Notes: a model not told the origin generated them from the letters alone. Counted from the stretch's first letter, positions 23,601-32,868 are shown. The stretch is DNA of 43,702 bases from an uncultured Alphaproteobacteria bacterium (GCA_905479265.1 CAJQLX010000035.1:1-43702), one strand, 5' to 3'. Numbers and translations are program-made.

Positions 23601-25937
23601 GAGGATCCAAGTCGCGTCCCCCGACGTGATCTCGCCCCCGCTGGTCAGCGCGGCGGCTGCGAAGCGGACGGTGCTGTTTTCCGCAACCGGGTATTCGATG
23701 TCGAACTCAGGCTTGAGGCCGATCAAAATTTGATCGCTGTCGATCGCAGCACGCGTGGCGATGCGCTCTTCCCGTCCGGCAGCATCGGTGACGACAGCAT
23801 TAATGGTGACCATGCTCAGCGCTGTTTGGTCGGGCAGGGCAAAGGCTGGGATATCAAAGGAAGCCCGACCCTCTGCGTCCGTATCGAGCGTGAGGTTAAA
23901 GGGGCGGGTGAGGACGAATTCTTCTTGGCTCAGACCGACATCATAACCCCCCAGTTTCGCTTCACGAGACAGCATACCGGTGAGTGTGACCTGCAAGTCT
24001 TTGGCGGGGGCGCCGTAAAGATAATCGACGCGAACATCGACGGTATCGCTTCCATCAAATTTGAGGGCGCTCACAGGATCAATTTTGATTTCAACAGATG
24101 GCGGTACGAAATCCGCGACCCGCAACGAGACGGACTTGAGCACGGGCATGCCTCGTCCTAGCGTCAGGTCCAACGACCAACGCCCTTGTCTGGCGCCAAA
24201 GGGCAGCGTCACTTCGGTTTCGAAGCCCAAGCCTTGGGCTAAGCTGATGTCGTAGCTTTCAATAACATCGCCATTGGGGTCAATCACCCGCGCCAAGAGT
24301 GTTTTGGGCGTGAGAACGTCCGCAGCCGGGTCGGTTTGGCGCAGCAGCCCCACAACCCGTGCCACTTCGCCTTCGCGGTAAGTCCCACGATCGGCCTGGG
24401 CCCAAAGCTCCAGCGCGTCGGATTCCAGCGTGCTCAACCCAACGTCGGTCGCGATTTCAATCGGCGCACGGCCAAGCGCGAGGAAAGCATCGCCCAATGT
24501 CGGGTGGCTGGCATAGAGGTACAGCGGCTCATCCGCGTTCTTCCCGCGCAATTGTGCAGCGTTGAAAAATCCGGCGGTTGCCGCTTCGGTGGAGAAGGGC
24601 TCAAGCGTCCTGTTGCCTCGGGTGACCAGCTGCACGGCGACATCATCAATCACCGGTGTGCCCGTGCGCGTGTCGATGGCGTTGATGAACAGACCTTGGG
24701 GCGTGTCCACGGTGGTCAGGGCCAGGTCGCTGACCATGATCCACTTAATCGCATCGGCGGCGTCACTGCCCGGTTTGTGCACCGTCAGCAGGTACAATCC
24801 CCGCTGCGCTGGACCGTCTAGCATCTGCGAAATCGAAATCCCGTCCCGGCGGCGTTGGTGCTTGAGTGCATTAATCGACAGGGTGCCTTCGAACACAGGG
24901 CTGACTTTGTCGTGGAAAGTCCCTGAGCGCTCATTGACATATTCGTATGCGTTCCGCGCCCCGGCGATGCTGTAGGTGTCGCGGGCCAGAACGCCGCGAT
25001 TGAGCACTTGAGTGATATTCCGCTCATCCAAGTGGTAAAACCCAACGTCGAGTTCTTCGATATTCACCGTTTCAATCGGCACCAATTGCGCGCCCGAGGC
25101 GGGCAGCACATAGCCTTGATCAGGCAGTCGCATTTCCGCCTTCCGTCCGGGTGTGGCTTGCGAAAAGCGCGTGGTTTCACGCAGCCGGTCCCCGTCTGTG
25201 CTCAGCAGGCCGGCTTGAACGGTCATGGTGTATGTTTGTTCAAACTCGGCTCCAACGACGCACAGTTGGTAACCGTTCTTGAGCACCACAAAGCGTTGAA
25301 CCGGTGGCGTGGGTGTGACGCTCACAAGGTCACGATAATCCACGCGATGCGAGGCTTGAACAGGGCGAGAGAACTGCAGACACAGGCGGGTATAATCGCC
25401 CTCCTGCTCGGCGGTAGAGGCGAAGGGGCCAAAGACGCCCACTTGTCGACTCAGCTGCCAAATTCGGTCGCGCGCTGCGTTCGAATATCCCCGTTTTGTC
25501 CGACCTGAGAGTTGATCCAGAATGGCTGAGGCGAGGGCTTTATCATCCTCCTCAACCAATTCACTCCGCGCTTCCAAAGCCAACGCAGTCGCATGGTCAT
25601 CCCGGCTAGCATTCATCGCTGCTGCGGCGGCGAGCAGGGTCGCAACGCCGCGATCATTTTCTTGCAACGATAGCGCCAACAGCAGGCGATAGTTCTGTGT
25701 CTGCATCGCCCATTCAGACTCAGAGCGCGGCGGATTGAAGAAAAGGCCATAGGCATCGCTGGAAATGGCACGCGAGGCACCTGCCAACTCCGTGAAAGCA
25801 TAGCGCCCGGCGGTTTCTTCGCGCGCCGTTTGCACGTCCTTGCCGGGAAGCAGTTGCTGCGCGTGCAGCGGCAGGGCAAATGCAGATGAGATCAGAATGG
25901 CAACCAGAGTGGATATTACGCGCGAAAAAGAAAACAC
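20661..25937 (-). CDS. yfhM: bacterial alpha-2-macroglobulin (YfhM-like)
   Basis: 1758 residues, slightly longer than E. coli YfhM (about 1650). A signal peptide covers about residues 1-26 (ending PLHAQQ). There is no lipobox, so it is probably free in the periplasm rather than a lipoprotein. The thioester motif C-S-E-Q is at Cys1297 to Gln1300 in a YPYRCSEQ context, so covalent trapping of attacking proteases is possible. The rest is the usual run of macroglobulin beta domains followed by the helical thioester domain. It starts at GTG 25937 with GAGGAG nine bases upstream. It is the first gene of an operon with pbpC and the acetyltransferase. Confidence 0.95.
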   Translation of the reverse strand: MFSFSRVISTLVAILISSAFALPLHAQQLLPGKDVQTAREETAGRYAFTELAGASRAISSDAYGLFFNPPRSESEWAMQTQNYRLLLALSLQENDRGVATLLAAAAAMNASRDDHATALALEARSELVEEDDKALASAILDQLSGRTKRGYSNAARDRIWQLSRQVGVFGPFASTAEQEGDYTRLCLQFSRPVQASHRVDYRDLVSVTPTPPVQRFVVLKNGYQLCVVGAEFEQTYTMTVQAGLLSTDGDRLRETTRFSQATPGRKAEMRLPDQGYVLPASGAQLVPIETVNIEELDVGFYHLDERNITQVLNRGVLARDTYSIAGARNAYEYVNERSGTFHDKVSPVFEGTLSINALKHQRRRDGISISQMLDGPAQRGLYLLTVHKPGSDAADAIKWIMVSDLALTTVDTPQGLFINAIDTRTGTPVIDDVAVQLVTRGNRTLEPFSTEAATAGFFNAAQLRGKNADEPLYLYASHPTLGDAFLALGRAPIEIATDVGLSTLESDALELWAQADRGTYREGEVARVVGLLRQTDPAADVLTPKTLLARVIDPNGDVIESYDISLAQGLGFETEVTLPFGARQGRWSLDLTLGRGMPVLKSVSLRVADFVPPSVEIKIDPVSALKFDGSDTVDVRVDYLYGAPAKDLQVTLTGMLSREAKLGGYDVGLSQEEFVLTRPFNLTLDTDAEGRASFDIPAFALPDQTALSMVTINAVVTDAAGREERIATRAAIDSDQILIGLKPEFDIEYPVAENSTVRFAAAALTSGGEITSGDATWILYREIYDYNWYFDGGRWNYESSYIDLPVSEGMLSLDGETILALNVDWGAYRVEFVSDDGRSATSLRFDAGWRARPQVDRAPSRLGVTVSSADPRPGDVIDLVIDSPHAGSGLAYLVGSKTSVIDLGAFESGVNTLSLTIPSDWNDVEGLWILPVVYSTGAISVDQLPSRAVGAHFVGFDQSPVLLDVATRTEAEIRPRETLTVPVSVGGLQDDETGFVLAWIVDDGVLQMTNYQSPNPAAHFLAPYALPADLRDTFASLIASAGLSAAPLQQGYDGAFAMAMRATSADLAEFSLAQGLTTRIKETLALSSTIVPLSPQGSAALTFDLPDFVGRGRLMTMAWTDQGRMGAASDMLVIRDPVVADLFLPRFLAPGDEVDVKLLLSNTQDRELSATVHLNPESGLTLAQGVESMSLTLDAKGQQTIPLRIKAEGALGATSVEVTVMLEDETLSRSFPIEVRAIAPRDIIRDAFIVEAGESLTLDPSLLADLHDPTIEMSVTPLNQINANFLAQSLANYPYRCSEQTTSRATGLLLGQSIKMSDERRNRELNDAFVTLQNRQGYSGLISLWPNGSSGDMFLHAYASDLLGLAADRGYEAATTVRGTFIQNLKRNLARVADPYYAISITPRAEAYSLAVLARAGEANIAAQRLLFDQLLELEGHVMAKAALAVAAEAVGDKSDRDALLDALNAPATSDASNVLEDYGTSLRDQLAALALLAEGGLLDHPAVETYLTVHLPLVALALQDNWLTTQEEAWALRLAQHLGQGDVAFAGLGGLEGTMTAQQSLEQADFDGAKGVLNTGSSPVLVSLWQAGTPSSPTSVTSKGVTLQRLMHDLETLQPVENPAPGQRVLVSLVGTVFEDTMLDYVLADLLPAGFEVEQTSLPATVLIAGGSVGNCQTGQQTLVAGICLLDGQKAFQQTGTEYAEARADRVIFGFEGQKEHFALHYVMRRTQAGHVTQPGAYVEAMYVPETRARSASTQLR

Positions 25938-26216
25938 GATGCAGGCTCCTCGACGATGGGGGATCGGGCAATGCTGAAAAGAGAAATCCTCCTAAGCATA
26001 GCAAGGAATAGGGCGCAATGACGGCAAAAGACTGCAACTTTGCTTTGGTTTCCTTGTAAACTTCGGCATTAAATCGCTCTGCGCCGTGCACGAAAGGGTG
26101 TCATATCCCCGTGAAAATGGGGTCACACGTTGCGCGGTACAGATCAAACGCTTAGTGTCCGCTCCAAAGTGCTTGGAGGAGCATTCAACGTTAACCGGGC
26201 GGGAGGAGAATTCGCC

Positions 26217-27845
26217 ATGTCCAACACGATTCCTGCGGATATTAATCCGAAGGGCTATACCCATATCCTAGACATGCTCGAAGATGCTGTCGCCACATAC
26301 GGCAACAAGCCGGCGTATACGTCCATTACCCAGACGTTCACCTATCGCCAGTTTGCCACCATGGTTGACGACTTTTCCAGTTACTTGGCGAGCCTTCCGG
26401 GGATGGAGCCAGGTGATCGTGTGATGGTGCAAATGCCGAACCTGATGATGTCGCCGGTCACGTTCCTTGCGATCTGGAAAGCTGGCTTTGTGCCGGTGCC
26501 TGCGAACCCGCTCTACACGGCGCGGGAAATTCGCGTGGTGCTCGAAGACAGTGGCGCAAAGGCAGTGGTGGCGTATCGAAGCGCGACCTTTAACGACGAG
26601 ACGCTGAAAGACACCAGCGTGCAGCATCGCATTGCCGTGGGCCGGACAGATTGTCATCCAACGCCGAAAAAATGGCTGATCGACTTCGTCTTGAGCCGCT
26701 CTGGTGCGCCTGCTTTGGGTGATCTGCCGACCGGCGCCGTTGAGTTCCGTGATGCGATGAAGCAAGGCCGTTCACTGCCGACGCCAAACCATGAGCGGGC
26801 CTCTGACCAGCTCGCGCTTTTGCAGTACACCGGCGGCACGACGGGTGCGCCAAAAGGGGTGATGCTGACACAGGCCAATATCATTTCCAACGCCCTCCAG
26901 AACCTCGCCCTGACGCCGGGCGCGTTTGCCTATGGCGGGGAGACGATGGTTGGCTGTCTGCCGATGTATCACATCATGCCGCTGTACGCGCACATCCTGC
27001 TGCCTTTTGCCATCGGTGCGCATACCTTGTTGATCGCGGATCCGCGCAACAACAAAACCTTTGTCACAGCATTGAAATCCACGCCTTTCACGATTTTTGT
27101 GGGCATCCATACGCTGTTTAACAATTTGCTGGGCGATGAAGACTTCCAGAATTTGGACTTTTCGACCCTCAAGTTCTCGACCTCTGGCGGGATGGCGCTG
27201 CCAAAGGCGACCGCAGAGCGTTGGCAGGAAGTGACCGGTTCTCCGATCACGGAGGGCTATGGCCTTTCCGAAACCTCTCCGGTCTTGACGGCAAACCCAA
27301 TCACCGCGATCCAGCTGGGGACTGTCGGGGTCAAGTTGGCGCATACCGAAATCCGCATCGTGAAAGACGACGGCACGGAAGCGGGCATCGAAGAGCCCGG
27401 TGAGCTTCAGGCGCGGGGACCGCAGGTCATGCGCGGTTACTGGAACCGTCCTGACGCGACCGCTGAGGTGATGACCGAAGATGGTTTCTTCAAAACGGGC
27501 GATGTGGCGGTTATTCAGGATGACGGATATTACCGTATTGTGGACCGGATTAAGGATCTGATCCTCGTTTCCGGCTTTAACGTCTACCCCAACGAAATCG
27601 AAGACGTGATCTCCGGCATGGATGGCGTCCTTGAGGTTGGCGTTGTGGGCGTAAAGAGCGATGACGGCAATGAAACGGTCAAAGCCTGTGTGGTTCTCGA
27701 ACCCGACGCGTCCGTGAGCGAAGAGGCGATTAAGGCCTACGCCAAAGAAAACCTCGCTGGCTACAAATGCCCACGCATTGTGGAGTTCATTGAAGAACTG
27801 CCCAAGTCTGCCGTCGGCAAGATTTTGCGCCGCGAGTTGCGCTAA
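26217..27845 (+). CDS. fadD: long-chain fatty acid-CoA ligase (AMP-binding family)
   Basis: 542 residues from the ATG at 26217, which has GGGAGGAG eight bases upstream. The frame extends 29 codons further up to a TTG but without a ribosome site. It activates a fatty or other carboxylic acid to its CoA ester via an adenylate. The ATP-binding P-loop QYTGGTTGAPKGVML is at about 203-217, followed by GYGLSETSPV, then the TGDVA and DRIKDLILVSGFNVYPNEIED hinge region. The catalytic Lys is Lys535 in SAVGKILRREL. A strong terminator follows, so it is transcribed alone. Chain-length preference cannot be read, and fadD is used as a family symbol. Confidence 0.88.
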   Translation: MSNTIPADINPKGYTHILDMLEDAVATYGNKPAYTSITQTFTYRQFATMVDDFSSYLASLPGMEPGDRVMVQMPNLMMSPVTFLAIWKAGFVPVPANPLYTAREIRVVLEDSGAKAVVAYRSATFNDETLKDTSVQHRIAVGRTDCHPTPKKWLIDFVLSRSGAPALGDLPTGAVEFRDAMKQGRSLPTPNHERASDQLALLQYTGGTTGAPKGVMLTQANIISNALQNLALTPGAFAYGGETMVGCLPMYHIMPLYAHILLPFAIGAHTLLIADPRNNKTFVTALKSTPFTIFVGIHTLFNNLLGDEDFQNLDFSTLKFSTSGGMALPKATAERWQEVTGSPITEGYGLSETSPVLTANPITAIQLGTVGVKLAHTEIRIVKDDGTEAGIEEPGELQARGPQVMRGYWNRPDATAEVMTEDGFFKTGDVAVIQDDGYYRIVDRIKDLILVSGFNVYPNEIEDVISGMDGVLEVGVVGVKSDDGNETVKACVVLEPDASVSEEAIKAYAKENLAGYKCPRIVEFIEELPKSAVGKILRRELR

Positions 27846-27890
27846 AATTCAGCGATGCGGGGCATTGCCCCGGCGTTGACGTGTTTGGAA

Positions 27891-27931
27891 GGAGTGGAAA
27901 GCGGCGAAATGCAGGCTTTCCGCTCCTTTTT
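27891..27931 (+). terminator. Rho-independent terminator after the acyl-CoA ligase gene
   Basis: GGAGTGGAAAGC (27891-27902) pairs with GCTTTCCGCTCC (27915-27926) with one G-T pair in the 12-pair stem, then five T's (27927-27931). A small CGGGGC/GCCCCG hairpin precedes it near 27858-27872. Confidence 0.85.
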
Positions 27932-28084
27932 CATGACAGCGTTAGAGGCGCGACTGTTTCTTTGTTGTTTTTGCCGATTTTCGCAAAAATTGGTTGGTCG
28001 AAGCCTCACTTGGCTTTCTTATGAGTCTAGCGCGCTAGTTTAGTGCCTAGCTTTTCCTAAAACAGCGGCAGGTTTGCGTGACAT

Positions 28085-29857
28085 ATGAGTGTTAGTGTTT
28101 CCCTTTCTGAGTTTCGGCTTGAACTGCGCCGACAGGGTTTGAATGCGTTTCTGGTCCCGATGGACGATGCCCACATGGGGGAGTATTCGCCCCGTTCCGA
28201 ACGCCGCATTACCGCCCTCAGCGGTTTTAAGGGGTCGGCTGGTTTTATCGTTGTAACGCTCGACAGCGCGATGATTTGGACGGACAGCCGATACTTGATC
28301 GCCATCAAAGCCGAAGTGGATGAGAGCCAATGGACCATCCGCAACAGCACCACCCAAGCGCCGATGACATGCGTCGCAGACTATCTGAAATCTGGCGACA
28401 TCGTCGGCTATGATGCCGCCATGCAGACGGTGAGCAGCGTGGAGCACTGGTCCAAAGCCTTGGCTACCGTTCAAGCGCAGCTAAAGCCGGTCGAGATGAA
28501 CCCTGTTGACGCCATTTGGACGGACCAGCCAACGCCCCCGGCAACCGCGGCTGTCCCCCATAGCCGGGACTTCACGGGCAAAAACAGCGCGGAAAAGCGC
28601 GAGGCTTTGGCCGCTGAATTGGTCAAAAACGACCTCAAGGCTCAGGTGCTGAACCAGTCAGAGTCGGTTGCTTGGCTGCTCAATGTCCGCGGTGACGATA
28701 TCGAAGGATTGCCCGTCGCGCGGTCCTTTGCGACGTTGCACGATACGGGCGCTGTTGATTGGTACATCGCGCCAGATCGCGTGTCTGAAGCCATGCACCA
28801 GACGTTGGACAATCAGGTTGCGATTTTTCACCCCGATGAGATGCCGGCACGCTTAGGCCTTATCAGCGGTGCAGTTGGACTGGATTTCAAAACCTGCAAC
28901 GCGGCGATTGCCAATGCACTCAAGGCGGGGGGCGCGGTCGTCAAGAACAACACCGACCCCGTAGTTTTGCCCCGCGCCATCAAAAACGAGACCGAGCAGC
29001 AGGGCGCGCGCGATGCCCAGCGCCGCGATGCGCGCGCCGTCATTCGTTTTGGCCGCTGGTTGAGCGAGCACGCTGACATCACGACAGAAAGCGAACTGTC
29101 CGCCATCGATAAAATCCTCGCCCTGCGCGAAGACAACGTCGATGCCGTACCGATGAATGGTGCGAGTTTTGGCACCATCGCAGGCTTTCGCGGCAATGCC
29201 GCAATGGGGCACTATTCTGCTGATGCAGCGAGCAACGCAGCGCTTGCGCCGGGCGGCATGTTGTTAGTGGACAGCGGCGGTCAATATTACAACGGTACGA
29301 CGGACATCACGCGTGTTTGGGCGGTTGGTGGCAAGTCGACACCGCGGCAACGCCGTGATTATACATTGACGCTCCAAGGGCATTTGGCGCTTGAACGTGC
29401 GGTGTTTCCAAAGGGGACGCACGGTTGCCATTTGGACGTGCTGGCCCGCCAGTTCATGTGGGCCGAAGGCATCGACTTCCAACATGGGACCGGCCATGGC
29501 ATTGGGTCTTATCTGGGTGTGCACGAAGGCCCGCAGCGGATCAGCAAGAACCAGGATGCGGCGGCTCTGGTTGCCGGAATGATCGTCACAAACGAGCCGG
29601 GCATCTATCGCGAAGGCGAGAGTGGGGTTCGGATCGAAAATGTTGAGTTGGTCATCGAACGCGAAGACGGCTTCCTTGCCTTTGAGACGTTGACGCTGGT
29701 TCCCTATGATCGCGCCTTGATTGAAGTCTCAATGCTTTCAAATATTGAAATTGAGCAGGTAGACGCCTACCACGCTCGTGTGCTGGCCGAAGTTGGGCCA
29801 GACCTCGACGGCGGCGATCTCGCCTATCTGGAACAAGTAACGAGCCCCCTTGCATGA
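28085..29857 (+). CDS. pepP: M24 family Xaa-Pro aminopeptidase (aminopeptidase P-like)
   Basis: 590 residues, the three-domain length of long aminopeptidase P proteins. It removes an N-terminal residue before proline in the cytoplasm. Two creatinase N-like domains (about 1-310) precede the pita-bread catalytic domain. The dinuclear metal ligands are visible: Asp396 and Asp407 in VDSGGQYYNGTTDITR, His471 in HGTGHG, a Glu in TNEPGIY and a Glu in RIENVE. Its ribosome site is weak. Its stop overlaps the start of the aminotransferase gene in ATGA, so the two are translationally coupled. Confidence 0.92.
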   Translation: MSVSVSLSEFRLELRRQGLNAFLVPMDDAHMGEYSPRSERRITALSGFKGSAGFIVVTLDSAMIWTDSRYLIAIKAEVDESQWTIRNSTTQAPMTCVADYLKSGDIVGYDAAMQTVSSVEHWSKALATVQAQLKPVEMNPVDAIWTDQPTPPATAAVPHSRDFTGKNSAEKREALAAELVKNDLKAQVLNQSESVAWLLNVRGDDIEGLPVARSFATLHDTGAVDWYIAPDRVSEAMHQTLDNQVAIFHPDEMPARLGLISGAVGLDFKTCNAAIANALKAGGAVVKNNTDPVVLPRAIKNETEQQGARDAQRRDARAVIRFGRWLSEHADITTESELSAIDKILALREDNVDAVPMNGASFGTIAGFRGNAAMGHYSADAASNAALAPGGMLLVDSGGQYYNGTTDITRVWAVGGKSTPRQRRDYTLTLQGHLALERAVFPKGTHGCHLDVLARQFMWAEGIDFQHGTGHGIGSYLGVHEGPQRISKNQDAAALVAGMIVTNEPGIYREGESGVRIENVELVIEREDGFLAFETLTLVPYDRALIEVSMLSNIEIEQVDAYHARVLAEVGPDLDGGDLAYLEQVTSPLA

Positions 29858-31098
29858 CCCGTACACGACTGGAACAGCTTCGCGACTACACCTACCGAAA
29901 AGTTCCGGTGGTTTTGGGTGAATGTCAGACCGATTTGCCGCCTTTGAACTTGTCCGTAGGTGAGCCAAAGTTTGGCGCCTATGAAACCGTTGCCGAAGCC
30001 TTGGCTGCGACAAATCCGGCAGACTGGGGGAAATATCCGCCGGTGAACGCGGGACCAGCGCTGAGGCAGGCGATGGCCGACTGGTTGCGGTCTCGCTATG
30101 ATCTGCCGGACGGCATGCTGGATACCGAAGCACACGTGCATCCGGTTTTTGGCACCAAAGAGGGGCTGTTTTCAGCGATTTTGACCTCTGTTTTGCGCAA
30201 AGAAGACCGGTTGGAGCGCGCTGGGCGGGGGCACCTGCGCCCTATCGTCGTGCTGCCCAATCCGCTCTATCACGTCTATGTTGGCGCCGCGCTGACGTCA
30301 GGCGCGGAGGTGGTTTACGCCCCTTGCACCGCCGCGACAGACTTCGCACCGGACCTGTCTGTGGTGCCCGAAGACGATTGGGAGCGGGTGGCGTTGGTGA
30401 TTGCAACCAATCCCGGCAATCCGACCGGAACGCTGCTTTCCGCCACCTTTATGAAGGCAGCGATCGAGAAGGCGCGGACGCACGATTTCACCTATCTCTC
30501 CGATGAGTGCTACAGCGAGCTGTATTTCGAGACAACGCCGCTGGGTGCGATGGATGTTTGCCGAGATATGGGCGGTTCGCTCGATAATGTCTGGGTCGTA
30601 AACTCGCTTTCGAAGCGTTCTGGGCTGCCCGGGCTGCGGTCTGGGTTTATCGCGGGTGATGCGGACCGGCTTGAAGATCTTTATTACATGCGCGCCTATG
30701 GTGGTGCGCAGACGCCTGTGGCGTTGCAGGAAGCGGCCATTCAGCTTTGGCGTGATGAAACGCACGTGGAAAAATTCCGTGCGAAATACGCTGCAATCAA
30801 CGCTATGGCTTGCAATATTTTTGGTGAATTGCCGGGTTTCCGAGCGCCAGAAGCGGGGTTTGTGCTGTGGCAGCCGGTTTCCAGCGGCAATGGTGATCAC
30901 GTGGCACGACGGCTGTGGCAGGAACAGGCGGTTCGGACACTGCCGGGCTCAATCTTATCGCGCCCCATGCCGGATGGCTCTTTGCCGGGGCAGGGGTTTG
31001 TTCGCTTTGCCTTGATTTACGCAGAAGATGTCACGCGGGAAGCGCTCTTGCGGTCCGTGGATATCCTTGCGAACGATAACCGGCATGGGGCGGTCTAA
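29854..31098 (+). CDS. dapC: PLP-dependent aminotransferase (DapC-like)
   Basis: 414 residues of fold type I, class I/II. The PLP Lys lies in SLSKRSGLPGLRSGF, a run characteristic of proteobacterial succinyldiaminopimelate aminotransferases, which work in lysine and diaminopimelate synthesis. Also visible are LSVGEPKF near the N-terminus, KYPPVNAGPALRQAM, ATNPGNPTG and LSDECYSELYF. It overlaps the upstream peptidase gene by four bases (ATGA). Other class I aminotransferases (aspartate or N-acetylornithine type) are less likely. Assignment to DapC rests on motif likeness, with no other dap gene nearby. Confidence 0.82.
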   Translation: MTRTRLEQLRDYTYRKVPVVLGECQTDLPPLNLSVGEPKFGAYETVAEALAATNPADWGKYPPVNAGPALRQAMADWLRSRYDLPDGMLDTEAHVHPVFGTKEGLFSAILTSVLRKEDRLERAGRGHLRPIVVLPNPLYHVYVGAALTSGAEVVYAPCTAATDFAPDLSVVPEDDWERVALVIATNPGNPTGTLLSATFMKAAIEKARTHDFTYLSDECYSELYFETTPLGAMDVCRDMGGSLDNVWVVNSLSKRSGLPGLRSGFIAGDADRLEDLYYMRAYGGAQTPVALQEAAIQLWRDETHVEKFRAKYAAINAMACNIFGELPGFRAPEAGFVLWQPVSSGNGDHVARRLWQEQAVRTLPGSILSRPMPDGSLPGQGFVRFALIYAEDVTREALLRSVDILANDNRHGAV

Positions 31099-31215
31099 AA
31101 GTTACCCCAAGAAATCATCACCGCGCCTTGTAAAGGCCGTGGATTCACCCGTGTTACCCGCGTTAACAATCACCCCATAACTGCGCATTATGCGCCAAAA
31201 TGGGGAGATCGAAAG

Positions 31216-31989
31216 ATGCGATCGTGTCTTATGATGATGCTAGCGGCGATGATTGTTGGTTTGGTGGGGTGCAGTAAGCCCGATCGAATGCAACAGCATG
31301 GCCGTCAATCCGCAGACAAGCAGGTGGACCGCCTAGACCACCGGACGTGGTCCCTTGCGGGCTTTGGTGGCTTAGCCGAGGGCACGGATCCACCTATTCT
31401 GGCATTTTTTCGCGACGAGTATATTTTCTTCAAACGCAAGTCGGGTGAGGTTGAGAAGTTGGAGTTCTTTACCAATTTCCAAGGCTCGGAGATTTGCTTG
31501 AAGGAAGTCGGCGATTGCTATGCCTTTATGCCCATCAATCTGCTGCAAAAGGTTCTGGCCGCAAACACAAGCGTCGCGACCAGCTCGGACACTGCGACAA
31601 ACACACTATCCCGACAGCGATCGGTCGCGATGGGGCCGGCGTGGCCGTGCGCCGAGGGCAGTCCAAACCTTGCGGATTGTCCCGAGCGTGCCTCACTGAC
31701 CAAAATCCAGCGCAGTGTGGCGCAGTTCATTGATCGGGACAGCGCAGAGGTTTCGCACATCCTCGTGGCTGGCGATTTTGATGATCCTGATCGGCCACCA
31801 AAGTTCCTGATTTTTGGACGTGGGTTTGAAGGGGATGCGTTTGAACTCCGCAAAGCCAGCCGAAGAGCGGGAAATGCTGAGTTCTTGGGGGGCTCGTGGG
31901 AGGCTGCGTTGGATGAGGGGCCAGCGGTGCTGGGATTGGCCAGTGCAGCCGTGACACTGTGGGCGGCGGTTGATCGTCTAACCCGCTAA
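31216..31989 (+). CDS. putative outer-membrane lipoprotein, family unknown
   Basis: 257 residues. The N-terminus MRSCLMMMLAAMIVGLVGC ends in a lipobox (LVGC, Cys19), and the residue after Cys is Ser, so sorting to the outer membrane is likely. GGGGAG stands eight bases before the ATG. The rest shows no motif known to me. It has a Cys pair (EICLKEVGDC) and another (PCAEGSPNLADC) that could form disulfides, and a hydrophobic patch near the C-terminus (VLGLASAAVTLWAAV). It is convergent with the small gene at 32006. Function unknown. Confidence 0.75.
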   Translation: MRSCLMMMLAAMIVGLVGCSKPDRMQQHGRQSADKQVDRLDHRTWSLAGFGGLAEGTDPPILAFFRDEYIFFKRKSGEVEKLEFFTNFQGSEICLKEVGDCYAFMPINLLQKVLAANTSVATSSDTATNTLSRQRSVAMGPAWPCAEGSPNLADCPERASLTKIQRSVAQFIDRDSAEVSHILVAGDFDDPDRPPKFLIFGRGFEGDAFELRKASRRAGNAEFLGGSWEAALDEGPAVLGLASAAVTLWAAVDRLTR

Positions 31990-32005
31990 GCCCGCGAGGG
32001 CCGGA

Positions 32006-32263
32006 TCAGCCTTGCCAGCCGGTCCGGCGGGTATAAACGGTTAACACTTCTTTGGACCAGCCACCCTTGGTTGGTCCGCCGTGCGCTTCGACGCAGTCGC
32101 AAAGAAGGTCTTCCAGACGGACGATCTCGGCGATGAGCGCCTCGCTTTCCTTCTGGTAATTGGGGTCAATCGGGCTGTTCTGCTGGCGAAAAGCCACCAG
32201 TCCGTTTTCCAATGTTGTAATCTGCTCGACCAGCCGAGGAAGTTGTTCCACCGGATAAAGCAT
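32006..32263 (-). CDS. small helical hypothetical protein (85 aa)
   Basis: Not recognised. GGGGAAG lies six bases before the ATG at 32263, so it is probably translated. Residues 1-60 look like two amphipathic helices, acidic and rich in Leu and Glu (PRLVEQITTLENGLV, ESEALIAEIVRLEDLL). Then comes a CDCVEAHGG segment and a basic, Trp-containing tail. It follows the DUF6932-like gene by 36 bases on the same strand, so the pair is probably co-transcribed. A partner role is a guess from that layout only. Confidence 0.6.
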   Translation of the reverse strand: MLYPVEQLPRLVEQITTLENGLVAFRQQNSPIDPNYQKESEALIAEIVRLEDLLCDCVEAHGGPTKGGWSKEVLTVYTRRTGWQG

Positions 32264-32299
32264 ATGTTCTTCCCCTTACTACCTATATTCCGCAGGGCA

Positions 32300-32731
32300 T
32301 TACATGAGGCTCAGCGCAACCAAACCGCGTTGGCCCGCAGATGAGTCCGATGACAGGTAGTGCAACCACGTTGCACCTGTTCCTTTTGCTCTAAATGAGG
32401 CAGGAAAAAAATGCCCACCCCACTGATTTTTAGCAATTAGTCGCGAATTCTTGTCAAAATGACTCAAGCGGGCATCAAGCGTTTCTATCGATAGCGAATC
32501 ACAGTCGTAAAGCACCTTGAATTCAGAAGGATGCTCTGCCTTCGAAATGAACTCACCGCCCACAATCAGCATGCGATAGCCTGATTCGTGCAGGACACCC
32601 AGGCCTTGCAACATCTGCTGGTACAGGGCGCGTCGCCGAGCAGACCAAACGAATGTTTCCTCAAACACCGCCAGCTCGCAATGATGAACGCCGCCGGGCA
32701 GCATACCATTGGTCAAAAAAGCAGGCAGCAT
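32300..32731 (-). CDS. DUF6932-like protein (possibly degenerate nucleotidyltransferase fold)
   Basis: 143 residues, start ATG 32731 with GGGG seven bases upstream. The order of segments fits what I remember of DUF6932: LPGGVHHCELAVFEETFV at the start, then MLIVGGEFISKAEHPSEFKVLYD in place of the usual LDGSFVT-K-P-DYD, and GGHFFPA and GQRGLVALSL at the end. In nucleotidyltransferases the GS and DxD positions hold the active site. Here they read GGE and EFK, so activity is doubtful. It is followed by a small helical gene, which resembles toxin-antitoxin pair layouts. The family call is moderate and any function is inference. Confidence 0.5.
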   Translation of the reverse strand: MLPAFLTNGMLPGGVHHCELAVFEETFVWSARRRALYQQMLQGLGVLHESGYRMLIVGGEFISKAEHPSEFKVLYDCDSLSIETLDARLSHFDKNSRLIAKNQWGGHFFPASFRAKGTGATWLHYLSSDSSAGQRGLVALSLM

Positions 32732-32868
32732 CGGAAACCCCGCTGGTTATACAAATCGATGAGCAACACAGTATTTGACCGCATCAAGATCGCTCCACGG
32801 CCTGTAAATCGAGATGCCAACGCCCAAGGTCAAGAGCAAAACGAGCATTGCGCGAGCGTCAGACTGTT

